The notes under the pieces: model-generated
The model's input: only the letters and a program-made list of their open reading frames with translations
What the model was told of the DNA's origin: nothing
Databases searched by the model: none
Made by a program: the position numbers and the translations under genes
Origin: Gammaproteobacteria bacterium UBA6968
GTDB taxonomy: Bacteria > Pseudomonadota > Gammaproteobacteria > Pseudomonadales > Azotimanducaceae
Direction of reading: 5' to 3'
Assembly (NCBI GenBank): GCA_002450255.1
Contig: DJYW01000083.1
Coordinates: 1-35,681 of the forward strand
DNA length: 35,681 bases
Shown: one piece after another, positions 1 to 8,422 of the stretch
Layout of the letters: each line of letters begins with the position of its first letter
Position numbering within the stretch: the first letter of the stretch is position 1

Positions 1-1124
1 CCTCGATCCTCCTCACCGATGCTGGATTGATTGTCAGTATCTGCGGAAAATATCTTCCGTACTTCTGAAAAGTTCGAGCTCAACACACTGTCTAAAGTCG
101 TTTCGTCTATATCTAACGTACCCTGTCGATTAATGCTCACCCCAATGTCTGATAATCGCGTAATGGTGGAGCCGGGCGTGGTCGATTCGTTTGTGATCAC
201 GCCAAGTAGGTCTCGATAAATTTGCTTGAATACGCTGTTCGAAGAAAGCGCTCCACCGGTACTGGAGTCAAGCATCGATTTAAAGCTGCTCATCGAATTG
301 TTCGCTTGCTCTACAAAAGCCTCGATCGCGGTTTTTGCTACGGTATAGTCGTTATTCAAACTTACGGCAGCACTGCCGGTAGTCGTTGAGTGTAAAGATA
401 TGTTTGCACCAGTAATAACGTCGGTGAAGGTATTTGAAGATCGAGTAAAAGTTACACCGTCCACGACGAGTACTGCGTCAGCAGCCGTTTTAGTGCTCGA
501 GAAGCTTAGATCGCTTGGTGGGGAACTAATCGAAAAAGTTTCCTCGCTGCCTGTCTCGCCTATAAGTTGTATCTTATAGCCAGAGCTTGAACCGGTTTGT
601 AACAGCTCGGCTGTAATCCCGAGATTCGCTTCATTTATTTCTGAAACGATACCAGCAGGATTGGTATTACTAGATGATATTGATACGGTGTGGGCAACCG
701 GACTGGTTGAGCCGATAGTAACTGTTAAGTCGAATGCAACACCGCTGTTTATGCTCACCCCTTGAGTCGCGAACTCACCAGAAACCATACGCTTCTCGGC
801 GGCGATTGAAGAAACAGTGATTGCATGACTAGCTTCTCTGGCCTGACCTGTCGCAACTACTGTCAAAGCAGATGTCTGGTTGTTAGATACCGTATAGGAA
901 TTGAAGTCAAAAGCGTCATCTAAAGTTAAAGCGCTATTGCGAAGCGTATCTAAAGTCGAGGTTGCTTGAGAAATACCAGACAGTTCTACCGTTGCGGATT
1001 CAATCTTCGCGTCGATCGAGCTTTTCTTTGGCGCCCTTTCCGCCTCGACAAGGGCAGATATGAGCGATTTCGTGTCGAAGCCTGCGCCCGCACCCAAAAG
1101 ATTTACATAGTCTACCGACGACAT
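1..1124 (-). CDS. fliD: Flagellar filament cap protein FliD (HAP2), 3' end beyond the window
   Basis: This frame reads leftwards for about 374 codons and stays open to the window edge, so the C-terminal part is missing. The product begins MSSVDYVNLLGAGAGFDTKS, a typical FliD start with the conserved G-x-G-x-G-F-D region that opens the FliD N-terminal domain (about residues 10-105). A Ser/Thr-rich beta region follows and then the start of the FliD C-terminal domain, with an SDIGVSINRQGTL segment typical of FliD. FliD sits at the filament tip and helps secreted flagellin fold. The ATG is preceded by TTGGAG about 7 bases upstream and by a sigma-54 promoter about 80 bases upstream. It is divergent from the regulator gene on its right; fliS would be expected further left, outside the window. 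Confidence 0.93.
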   Translation of the reverse strand, partial: MSSVDYVNLLGAGAGFDTKSLISALVEAERAPKKSSIDAKIESATVELSGISQATSTLDTLRNSALTLDDAFDFNSYTVSNNQTSALTVVATGQAREASHAITVSSIAAEKRMVSGEFATQGVSINSGVAFDLTVTIGSTSPVAHTVSISSSNTNPAGIVSEINEANLGITAELLQTGSSSGYKIQLIGETGSEETFSISSPPSDLSFSSTKTAADAVLVVDGVTFTRSSNTFTDVITGANISLHSTTTGSAAVSLNNDYTVAKTAIEAFVEQANNSMSSFKSMLDSSTGGALSSNSVFKQIYRDLLGVITNESTTPGSTITRLSDIGVSINRQGTLDIDETTLDSVLSSNFSEVRKIFSADTDNQSSIGEEDR

Positions 1125-1420
1125 TTCAAAGCTCCAAGCACCAGGATTTTTTCATTTAGCATCACGTTAAATGGCCAGATCTAATTCTGTCGTAGTAAAA
1201 GCAAAAAGCGTGCCATCAAATTAGTAACGTGTAGTCTTTGCAGCATACGGAGCATATTGCTATTTTGACATTTGCGGAACCCGAAAAGAGCATCGGTGAG
1301 CGAGCGCATATCTTTAGATGACATTGCGAGATTCGGGGTAAGCTGTTTACTCAGATGAATGCCAATTAACCCAAGATCGGTACCCGTTCACATCTCTAAT
1401 AATAACGAGATTTATCAAGT
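1125..1420. other. Divergent intergenic region between fliD and the FleQ-like gene
   Basis: These 296 bases contain the fliD sigma-54 promoter. On the plus strand there is a TTGACA at 1265-1270, but no convincing -10 box at normal spacing, so the promoter of the regulator gene is not identified. In the frame of the regulator there is a TAA at 1403-1405. This region therefore cannot encode a missing N-terminal receiver domain in that frame, and it is too short for the roughly 130-residue domain found in FleQ. Confidence 0.6.
1200..1215 (-). promoter_or_regulatory. Sigma-54 (-24/-12) promoter for fliD
   Basis: On the minus strand the bases read TGGCACGCTTTTTGCT. The invariant GG and GC are exactly 10 bases apart, matching the sigma-54 consensus TGGCAC-N5-TTGCW. 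Transcription would start near 1189 and give a leader of about 65 bases before fliD. Sigma-54 control of fliD is usual in polar-flagellated gammaproteobacteria. Confidence 0.85.
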
Positions 1421-2470
1421 GTGATTGTAGGTAAAAGCAAAGAAAGCAAAAAACTCGCAACGCTAATTGAGTCCGTTTCCATGTCTGATGTGAGCGTGCT
1501 GATACAGGGTGAAAGCGGGTCAGGAAAAGAACTTGTTGCCCGTTCTATTCACGACAATTCGAATCGTCGGGACGGACCTTTTATAGCCGTTAACTGTGGG
1601 GCGATTCCAACGGACTTGATTGAGAGCCAGCTGTTTGGTCACAAAAAAGGCGCTTTTACAGGAGCGATATCAGACTTTAATGGCAAAATCCGAGAAGCGC
1701 ACAAAGGCACCCTCTTTTTAGATGAGATAGGCGATATGCCTATGGATATGCAGGTTAAGATGCTGCGTGTTTTGCAGGAAAAAGTGGTCACGCCTATCGG
1801 TAGCCTAAAGGACGTTCCCGTGGATTTTCGCGTGGTCGCTGCCTCGCATAAAAATCTCGAGGAAGAGATAGAGGAAAAGCGCTTTCGACTCGATTTGTTT
1901 TATAGACTAAATGTTGTGCCACTGCATGTGCCTCCGTTAAGAAAGCGAGCGGATGAAATTCCAGATCTATTTGCATGGTTTGCAAGCCAATTCAGCGAAC
2001 AAGAGAGCCCTATTGAATTGACCGACGAATCATTGCTTATCCTTCAGGCCTACGCGTGGCCAGGGAACGTTCGTGAGTTAAGCAATCTGGTTCAAAGGCT
2101 AGCTGTTCTCTATCCTGGTCGCACCCTAGATTTGAAGCAGGTCGACGCGGACATGCTCCCAGAAGGTATCCTCGGAGACAGTGGCTTGGGTCGAGATGGT
2201 GTTTCCGAGGCTAGCGATTTAGAAAATACCGATGCTGACGGCGATACCGATGAGTTTGAGTCAATAGTAATGATGGCTCAAGGATTTGGCTCTCCGATTG
2301 ACGAGAAGAATAGATCGTTGAAACAAATACTCAGTCGCGTTGAACAAGACTTGATCACGAAAGCACTGTTGGAAACGGGCGGCAATGTATCTCAGTCGGC
2401 AAAACTATTAAGAATGCAGCGCACAACTTTAATTGAGCGAATTAAAAAGTACGATCTCAGCGTTGCCTAA
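1421..2470 (+). CDS. fleQ: FleQ/FlrA-like sigma-54-dependent flagellar regulator lacking an N-terminal receiver domain
   Basis: This is a bacterial enhancer-binding protein that would activate sigma-54 promoters of flagellar genes. The 349-residue product starts directly in the AAA+ domain: Walker A GESGSGKE at 30-37, the sigma-54 contact loop GAFTGA at 77-82, Walker B LFLDEIG at 98-104, and the arginine-finger region around FRLDLFYR. A Fis-type helix-turn-helix ends the protein (about 318-349, with LLRMQRTTLIERIKKY), close to the FleQ/FlrA C-terminus. FleQ proteins usually have about 130 more residues at the N-terminus. Here an in-frame TAA at 1403 limits the start to GTG 1421. Only a weak ribosome site is visible. 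Context between fliD and a FleR-like gene supports a flagellar role; orthology to FleQ is inferred from the C-terminus and position. Confidence 0.8.
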   Translation: MIVGKSKESKKLATLIESVSMSDVSVLIQGESGSGKELVARSIHDNSNRRDGPFIAVNCGAIPTDLIESQLFGHKKGAFTGAISDFNGKIREAHKGTLFLDEIGDMPMDMQVKMLRVLQEKVVTPIGSLKDVPVDFRVVAASHKNLEEEIEEKRFRLDLFYRLNVVPLHVPPLRKRADEIPDLFAWFASQFSEQESPIELTDESLLILQAYAWPGNVRELSNLVQRLAVLYPGRTLDLKQVDADMLPEGILGDSGLGRDGVSEASDLENTDADGDTDEFESIVMMAQGFGSPIDEKNRSLKQILSRVEQDLITKALLETGGNVSQSAKLLRMQRTTLIERIKKYDLSVA

Positions 2471-2583
2471 AACCCGACAAATTTTGCAGCGGAAGTGTCG
2501 GATCTTCGCCACCTAGTCTAGTTTTCCATCGCGTGTTTGGTTTTTAGATCGCTAAACGTCTGAATATCATGCGAATTTTCTAT

Positions 2584-2599
2584 TGGCACACCCTTTGCT
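2584..2599 (+). promoter_or_regulatory. Sigma-54 (-24/-12) promoter for the FleR-like gene and fliE operon
   Basis: The bases TGGCACACCCTTTGCT match the sigma-54 consensus with exact GG-N10-GC spacing. The predicted start of transcription is near 2610. A TTG start at 2618 would then have only an 8-base leader, which favours the ATG at 2639 for the gene that follows. Confidence 0.87.
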
Positions 2600-2638
2600 A
2601 AGTGCACCTCACAAGTTTTGAGTGAATGGTGTAATGAG

Positions 2639-4030
2639 ATGCAAATGAGCGAAGCCTTAGATTTGTTTTGGGACAACGCGGAGAGTATCGACCCGAATAC
2701 CATGGCCGTTGTGACCGCGGCGGGCTTTCGGCCGCGACCTATCTTGCTGGCCAACGTAGCCGAAGTCGGTGTGTCGGATAAAAACCAGCCGTTAATTATC
2801 TGTGTAAGCTCGCGCAGTGCGCGAACAGAAACCCAGCTCAAAGCCATACGAGCAAGGTTGGGGGTTAGCGCTTACATTGTGCTTCGAGTCGCTGAAAATG
2901 ATGTTCAGACAGCTGTAATCGCTATCAAATGCGGGATTGATGAAGTCGTAACAGAGGGACGTGCAGCGGCGCTGCAATGGCAAAGCGTAGCCAAGTCGGC
3001 TCGGATTCGACTGCTCAAACGCGATTCTTTTGTATTTGTTGATTTGAATAGCCAGCGCTTGCTCGCATTAGTCGAGCGGGTCGGCGCCTCAGAGGTGAAT
3101 CTTCTCTTGCAAGGTCCAACTGGTGTCGGAAAGGAGGTGCTTGCTCGCTTAGCACACGATTTTTCGCCACGGCGAAACGGCCCGTTTATTCCTGTGAATT
3201 GCGCCGCGTTACCAGAAACGCTTGCCGAAAGCTTGTTATTCGGGCACGCGAAGGGTTCATTCACTGGCGCATCTCAGAAGACCGATGGCGTGTTTAGCCA
3301 AGCGGACGGAGGAACACTTTTCCTCGACGAAATTGGCGAATTGCCTTTGAGCTTGCAAGCTAAATTATTACGAGTCATTCAAGAAAAAGAGGTTGTGCCT
3401 GTTGGCGCATCCGAAGCACGCAAAGTCGATGTAAGGATTGTTTCTGCGACTAACCGAGATTTACGTACCGCGGTTCGCGATCGCTCTTTTAGGGAGGATC
3501 TCTACTTTAGAGTGAGCACCTTTAACGTTGCTGTACCAGGCCTTAGTGTCAGAAAAGACGATATCCTGCCGTTAGCAAACTTCTTTGTCCTTAAACATGG
3601 TCATGAGAGCGAGCCTGCGCAAATCTCACCCAACGCCGCGGCCCGATTGCTATCTCATACTTGGCCGGGCAATGTGCGTGAGCTCGAGAATGTTATTCAA
3701 CGAGCGCTCGTATTGATCACAACCAATATGATTGATGAATCCCATCTCCTATTCGATGAACCATTAGTACCTGTCGAAGCGGCGCCAGAACCAATTTTGA
3801 GCGACGCAGGCAGTGCGCCTGTTACAGCTTCCAATTCGACAAACGATGGCCTGAAAGACTCTTTGGATGCGAACGAGTTTCGCATTATTGCGGATACGCT
3901 CTCTCAATATCGTACCCGGCAGGAAGCGGCAGCAGCATTAGGAATCAGCGAGCGCACGCTACGCTACAAAATCGCCAAGATGCGTGAGCGCGGCGTGCAA
4001 ATGCCGAATCGCCGTGCGGCTCTGGGTTAG
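2639..4030 (+). CDS. fleR: FleR/FlrC-like sigma-54-dependent activator with a degenerate receiver domain
   Basis: This activator is about 463 residues long. Residues ~22-115 look like a receiver fold (the ENDVQTAVIAIKCGIDEVV segment resembles receiver helix 4 to beta 5). However, where the phosphoacceptor Asp after beta 3 would lie the protein reads PLIICVSS, with no Asp. The AAA+ domain has Walker A GPTGVGKE at 159-166, GSFTGA at 206-211 (an A-to-S variant of GAFTGA) and LFLDEIG at 227-233. A Fis-type helix-turn-helix lies near 418-450. It is preceded by a sigma-54 promoter and followed after 9 bases by fliE, so it probably heads the fliEFGHIJ operon. ATG 2639 was chosen because of the promoter position; TTG 2618 or ATG 2645 are alternatives. 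No FleS/FlrB kinase gene is adjacent. Confidence 0.82.
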   Translation: MQMSEALDLFWDNAESIDPNTMAVVTAAGFRPRPILLANVAEVGVSDKNQPLIICVSSRSARTETQLKAIRARLGVSAYIVLRVAENDVQTAVIAIKCGIDEVVTEGRAAALQWQSVAKSARIRLLKRDSFVFVDLNSQRLLALVERVGASEVNLLLQGPTGVGKEVLARLAHDFSPRRNGPFIPVNCAALPETLAESLLFGHAKGSFTGASQKTDGVFSQADGGTLFLDEIGELPLSLQAKLLRVIQEKEVVPVGASEARKVDVRIVSATNRDLRTAVRDRSFREDLYFRVSTFNVAVPGLSVRKDDILPLANFFVLKHGHESEPAQISPNAAARLLSHTWPGNVRELENVIQRALVLITTNMIDESHLLFDEPLVPVEAAPEPILSDAGSAPVTASNSTNDGLKDSLDANEFRIIADTLSQYRTRQEAAAALGISERTLRYKIAKMRERGVQMPNRRAALG

Positions 4031-4039
4031 GGCTAGACC

Positions 4040-4381
4040 ATGGTAGAAAGTGTATATAAAGGCCAGGCGAACGCATTACTAAGCCAAATCCGCGCCCATC
4101 AGGAACGCGTTGACTTGATTCGTAGCGATGCGCCGGTACAGCGGACCGAGCCTGGTTCAGAGTCCGGTTTTGTTCAGTACGTTCAAGAAGCCGTTGAGAG
4201 CGTTAATGCAACCACACAGGAATCCGCAGCATTGCGTGACGCCTACGAACGCGGCGAAGACGTGCCGTTGACTCATGTCGTTTTGGCTATGCAGAAGTCA
4301 TCACTTGCTTTTGAAGCAACTCTGCAAGTTCGCAATAAGCTGATGAAAGCTTACGAAGAAATTAAGAATATGCCGGTATAG
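4040..4381 (+). CDS. fliE: Flagellar hook-basal body protein FliE
   Basis: This 113-residue product has the FliE family signature. A conserved C-terminal half contains PLTHVVLAMQKSSLAFEATL and ends in VRNKLMKAYEEIKNMPV, as FliE proteins do. FliE is an early export substrate that joins the MS ring to the proximal rod. It lies 9 bases after the FleR-like gene and 55 bases before fliF, the usual fliE-fliF order. An AGGG lies about 8 bases before the ATG. Confidence 0.95.
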   Translation: MVESVYKGQANALLSQIRAHQERVDLIRSDAPVQRTEPGSESGFVQYVQEAVESVNATTQESAALRDAYERGEDVPLTHVVLAMQKSSLAFEATLQVRNKLMKAYEEIKNMPV

Positions 4382-4436
4382 CGATTAATCGCACCGACAA
4401 ACCTAACCAATACGAATACGACCAGGAAGTAGCAAA

Positions 4437-6194
4437 ATGGCCGAATCTGCATTAGACACCAGCAGCATGCCCGCAACACAAGCTGCGCCCGGCGGGCTGC
4501 CAAGTACTTTAGGTGGCGGTGCCGTCGCAGCGCCGGCTGCCGCAGTCAGTAACTTTCAGGCGATTCTCTCTCAGCCGGCAGTACAGCGGACGTTACCCGC
4601 CGTTATTATGCTGTTTTCTCTCGCAGCCTTATTCCTCTTATATAATTGGTTAAACGCGCCCAGTGGTCGAGTCGTTTATGCAGATTTGTCTGAGTCCGAT
4701 CGTCAGGCCGCTTTCGACTCATTGATAGCGAGCAATATGGATCCCTATATTGATGCCCAGTCTGGTCAATTGATGGTGCCTGGTGACCAGTATCATCAAG
4801 CGCGCATGTATTTGGCATCACAAAATTTGCCGCGTAGCTCAGGCGTTGGCGGCTTTCAGTCCTTACTTGAAAATGGCTCAATGACGACCAGTCGCAATAT
4901 GGAAGCGGTAAATATTCGTGCCGCAATGGAGGCAGAGCTGGCGCAGACCATTCGTTCGATTGGTGCCATTAAAAACGCTCGCGTGCATATTGCCGAACCA
5001 CAGCAAAGTGTTTTCTTGCGTGAACAGGAAGAGGCGAAGGCATCAGTCGTCGTTGACCTGATGCGCGGCCGTGTTCTTTCGCGTGCACAAATTCAAGCGA
5101 TGGTGAATCTGGTTGCGGCCAGTATCCCTTACTTACCGGCAGAGAATGTCACGGTAGTCGATAGCATGGGCAAGTTGCTGACAGGCGACCAAGGGTTAGA
5201 TCCTGCTCAGGCCATGACGCTAACTGCAGCCCAAACCAGTCATGAACAGGGTGTCGAAGCTTCGTATCAAACTCGAATCGATCAGATTCTGGCGCCACTG
5301 GTCGGCCGCGATAACCTTCGCGCCGAAGTCGACGTGGCTATGAATTTCACCGAGACCGAAGCAACTTTTGAACAGTTCAACCCCAACGGATCTGATGGCA
5401 AATTACGCTCAGAATCTCGCGACGTCGAAGAGCAAACCACCAATCAAAGAGAGGGCGGCACCTTCCAGGCGACGCCGCCAGTTGAAGGTCAAAATGGACA
5501 AGACGAGCGCTCGACCAGCTCTACTACCCGTAACTACGAATTAGACCGCGAAATTCGTTACGTAAAACAGCAGGTCGGTTCAATTGATCGCGTTTCTGTA
5601 GCAGTTGTCGTTAACGAAGCCGTGATTCGAAGCAAGCTCTCCACCGGCCTGGCTGAAGGGGAAACGGTTGCTCAAGAAGCCATCGATGCGGAATTACTTA
5701 AGTTAGAAGAGGTCGTTATGGGTGTTATCGGGTTTGATCCAGATCGCGGTGACCTGGTGACGGTAATCGCCTCCAACTTCACTCGTGAAGATATGCTCGA
5801 ACCTGAAGACCGCGGCTTTATGGGTTACTTTGAAAACCCAACTGTCATCAAGTGGGTAGAGATGGGGCTGAGTATTTTAATGGTTCTCTTGGCCATGCTG
5901 TTTGTGGTGCGCCCATTAGTTAAGTTTTATACCTCCGACAAGCGACGTTTGGCTGTAGCCGGCATGCCGGGTATGGGTGAGTTGTCTGTAGACGATGTGA
6001 ACCGCATTCGCAAAGGTGACGGCGACGATCTGGAAGACATCAAGACCAAGTTGATGCCGAAGCGCTCGCCGATACCAGAGGACATGTTTGAAACAGCGAA
6101 TACTTATGAAGATAAAATTGCGGTCATGAAGATGATGGTCGCAAGTGATCCGGGTCGTGTTGCTAACTTGATCAAACGAATGGTCAATGTCTAA
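4437..6194 (+). CDS. fliF: Flagellar MS-ring protein FliF
   Basis: FliF forms the MS ring in the inner membrane, the first flagellar structure built, and seats the motor and export gate. The 585-residue product has the normal length. It has an Ala/Pro-rich cytoplasmic N-terminus, a first membrane segment at about 53-72, a large periplasmic region with the ring-building motifs, and a second membrane segment at about 475-492. A cytoplasmic tail ending near LIKRMVNV would bind FliG. AGGAAG precedes the ATG by 8 bases. fliG starts 32 bases downstream. Confidence 0.97.
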   Translation: MAESALDTSSMPATQAAPGGLPSTLGGGAVAAPAAAVSNFQAILSQPAVQRTLPAVIMLFSLAALFLLYNWLNAPSGRVVYADLSESDRQAAFDSLIASNMDPYIDAQSGQLMVPGDQYHQARMYLASQNLPRSSGVGGFQSLLENGSMTTSRNMEAVNIRAAMEAELAQTIRSIGAIKNARVHIAEPQQSVFLREQEEAKASVVVDLMRGRVLSRAQIQAMVNLVAASIPYLPAENVTVVDSMGKLLTGDQGLDPAQAMTLTAAQTSHEQGVEASYQTRIDQILAPLVGRDNLRAEVDVAMNFTETEATFEQFNPNGSDGKLRSESRDVEEQTTNQREGGTFQATPPVEGQNGQDERSTSSTTRNYELDREIRYVKQQVGSIDRVSVAVVVNEAVIRSKLSTGLAEGETVAQEAIDAELLKLEEVVMGVIGFDPDRGDLVTVIASNFTREDMLEPEDRGFMGYFENPTVIKWVEMGLSILMVLLAMLFVVRPLVKFYTSDKRRLAVAGMPGMGELSVDDVNRIRKGDGDDLEDIKTKLMPKRSPIPEDMFETANTYEDKIAVMKMMVASDPGRVANLIKRMVNV

Positions 6195-6226
6195 ACACTG
6201 CAAACCTTAGATAGCTAGGAAAAGTC

Positions 6227-7300
6227 ATGGCTAAGAAAGACAAAAAAAATGAAGCCGAGATAGAAGAGCCGGCAGCACCGACGGATCTTGACCGAGAGCT
6301 TGCGGGTTTGGAGCCCAGCAAACGCGCTGCGCTTTTAATGTTGGTTCTTGGCGAGCAACAAGCCTCGGACATTATTACCTACCTAAGCCCAAAAGAGGTC
6401 GAGGCACTCAGTGCCGCCATGGTGTCTGTAAGTGACGTGTCTCAGCAGGCAGTCGGCAGTGTTTTGGACGGCTTTATAGAGGAACTGCGTGGTTTAACCA
6501 ACCTTGGCTTAGGCTCGCCGGATTATCTCGAAGGTGTTTTGAAACGCGCCTTGGGTCCAGAACGATCCGCGTCAGTGCTAAGCCGGATCTTGCCTTCGTC
6601 CTCCAGTAAAGGCCTGGAAATCCTCGCTTGGATGACGCCACTGGCGATATACGAAATGATCGGCGACGAACACCCGCAGGTGATCGCGATTATTTTATCG
6701 GTCTTGGAGTCTGATACGGCTGCAGAAGTTTTGGAATTGCTTCCGTCTGCAATACGCATGGAGGTAGTTAAGCGAATCGCAAATTTAGATACGGTGCAGC
6801 CGAGCGCTATGGCAGAGTTGGAAAGCGTCGTAGCGAAACAGTTAGCCGGGGCGGCGTCAGCGCAAGCGGCACCGGTTGTTGGTGGTATTAAAACCGCCGC
6901 CAAGATTATGAGCCGCGCTAAATTGGACCTGGAAAAAGAAGTGTTCGATAGCATGAAGGAGGACAACGAGGGCCTTGTTACGGAAATTCAGGACAATATG
7001 TTCGAGTTTGAGGATTTCATTCATCTGGATCGTCGCAGCATGCAGACATTGGTACAAGCGCTGGAGCAGGATGAATTGATGTTGGCATTCCGCGGCGTAC
7101 CCCAGCAATTGGTTGATCATTTCCTTGAAAATATGTCTGAACGCCAGGCTTTGTTAGTGAAAGATGATATGGAAGTGGCCACACCCAAGCCATTAGCCGA
7201 AATCGACGCAGCACAAAAGAGCATAGTTCGCCAGGCGCGCAAATTACAGGAAGCCGGCGAAATCATCATGGCGTCTGCTGATAGTAACGATTTTATCTAG
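6227..7300 (+). CDS. fliG: Flagellar motor switch protein FliG
   Basis: FliG is the rotor protein that couples stator force to rotation at the top of the C ring. The 357-residue product is slightly longer than usual because of a charged N-terminal stretch (about residues 1-22, MAKKDKKNEAEIEE). The family core follows: SKRAALLMLVLGE, the middle-domain HPQ (in the segment GDEHPQVIAIILS), and the C-terminal torque region with GVPQ, NMSERQ and KDD residues that line up with the charged motor helix. It follows fliF by 32 bases and precedes fliH by 10 bases. AGGAAA precedes the ATG. Confidence 0.97.
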   Translation: MAKKDKKNEAEIEEPAAPTDLDRELAGLEPSKRAALLMLVLGEQQASDIITYLSPKEVEALSAAMVSVSDVSQQAVGSVLDGFIEELRGLTNLGLGSPDYLEGVLKRALGPERSASVLSRILPSSSSKGLEILAWMTPLAIYEMIGDEHPQVIAIILSVLESDTAAEVLELLPSAIRMEVVKRIANLDTVQPSAMAELESVVAKQLAGAASAQAAPVVGGIKTAAKIMSRAKLDLEKEVFDSMKEDNEGLVTEIQDNMFEFEDFIHLDRRSMQTLVQALEQDELMLAFRGVPQQLVDHFLENMSERQALLVKDDMEVATPKPLAEIDAAQKSIVRQARKLQEAGEIIMASADSNDFI

Positions 7301-7310
7301 GAGTAGGTTA

Positions 7311-8420
7311 GTGGCTGAATCAGGCGAATGGCAGCAAGACGAACGCTTCAGTTCCTCCGCTGCTTCTACAGACGACTTTGTATCTGGGCTCAGCGAGACG
7401 GCGTCTGGTGATACGTTTACATCTATGCAGCAGGATATTGCTGCGGACGCGCAGCGCGCGGCGCCAGAGCAAACTGCGGATATACCATCTTTAGATCCAG
7501 CTGAAGTAGAACGCCAAATTGAGGAAGCTCGCGCTTCGGCATATTCGGAAGGTTACATACAGGGCAAAAAAGACGCTAACGAAGAAGTTGAGGAGCGTCT
7601 GAAGCGCGAGCAAAAAGAGCTTGCACAGACCCTTGAAGAATTTTTGACCGCATTGCGTAAAGATTTGGAATCCCAAGTGCATCTTTATGCCCCGTTAACT
7701 GACCTATCTCTTGCTCTGGCAGAGCAGATTGCAGGTATCGAATTTGAGCATTCTCGCGAAGCCGTCGCTGCCCTAGTGCAGCGTTTGCTAGACGAAGTTG
7801 ATCCAACAGAGTTAACGAAAACAAAAATTTTCTTGCCGAAAACCTGGGCGACAAAATTGGAGGCAGAACCGTTTACGGGGCTGCTTGCGGATTTTGAAAT
7901 CATTGCGGATCCGCAGTTAGAGGTTGGCAGCGCCCGCATCAGCGTGAATGAACGGGTTATTGAAGACCTTATGGATGAGCGCGTTGTGCAATTAGCCAAG
8001 CAATTATTGACCCCAACAGTAGGCAAGGACGCACCGTTGCCGAAGCCTGTGCAGCAGGACGAAGCGAAAACCGAGGCAAATCAAATCCCGCAGGTGCAGC
8101 CCGCTCTTTCTGCGGATGTGATCCCGGACAGCGACTCTCCAGCAGAAGTCCAAGCAGTACCCGAATCAATTCCTACCGATGCCTCGGTGGATGCAGCCGA
8201 GTCTTTGTCCGAAGCAAGCAAGGCCGACTTGCCACCGACATCAGCTGATGTTGATTCGGATGCCGGTATGGCAGTTGCTGGGCAAGCGGATACCTCGGAG
8301 CCGGCAAGCTCAGAATTTGAGTCCGCGGATGACAGCCAATGGCATCAACCAGAATCGTTAGGCGTGAAAGAAGACACTGATGTGGTTTATGCAGATTATC
8401 GCGATGTGGAGGACGACTAA
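7311..8420 (+). CDS. fliH: Flagellar export stator protein FliH with a long acidic C-terminal extension
   Basis: FliH binds the export ATPase FliI and links it to the C ring. The glycine-containing helix and coiled-coil part is at about residues 55-120 (ASAYSEGYIQGKKDANEEVE). The conserved FliH C-terminal domain is at about 130-235 (DPQLEVGSARISVNERVIED). FliH proteins usually end near there. This one continues for about 134 more residues, low in complexity and rich in Ala, Asp, Glu, Ser and Pro, giving 369 residues. The start is a GTG preceded by AGGAG. The gene is 2 bases before fliI. The extension is a clear oddity; the frame is open and ends cleanly, so it is not an obvious frameshift. 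Confidence 0.9.
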   Translation: MAESGEWQQDERFSSSAASTDDFVSGLSETASGDTFTSMQQDIAADAQRAAPEQTADIPSLDPAEVERQIEEARASAYSEGYIQGKKDANEEVEERLKREQKELAQTLEEFLTALRKDLESQVHLYAPLTDLSLALAEQIAGIEFEHSREAVAALVQRLLDEVDPTELTKTKIFLPKTWATKLEAEPFTGLLADFEIIADPQLEVGSARISVNERVIEDLMDERVVQLAKQLLTPTVGKDAPLPKPVQQDEAKTEANQIPQVQPALSADVIPDSDSPAEVQAVPESIPTDASVDAAESLSEASKADLPPTSADVDSDAGMAVAGQADTSEPASSEFESADDSQWHQPESLGVKEDTDVVYADYRDVEDD

Positions 8421-8422
8421 GC

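Noticed and set aside
1..219. Plus-strand frames inside fliD
   Set aside because: They lie opposite the clear FliD reading frame and show no family pattern.
1265..1293. TTGACA box as a sigma-70 promoter for the FleQ-like gene
   Set aside because: No acceptable -10 box at 16-18 bases; only the -35 part matches.
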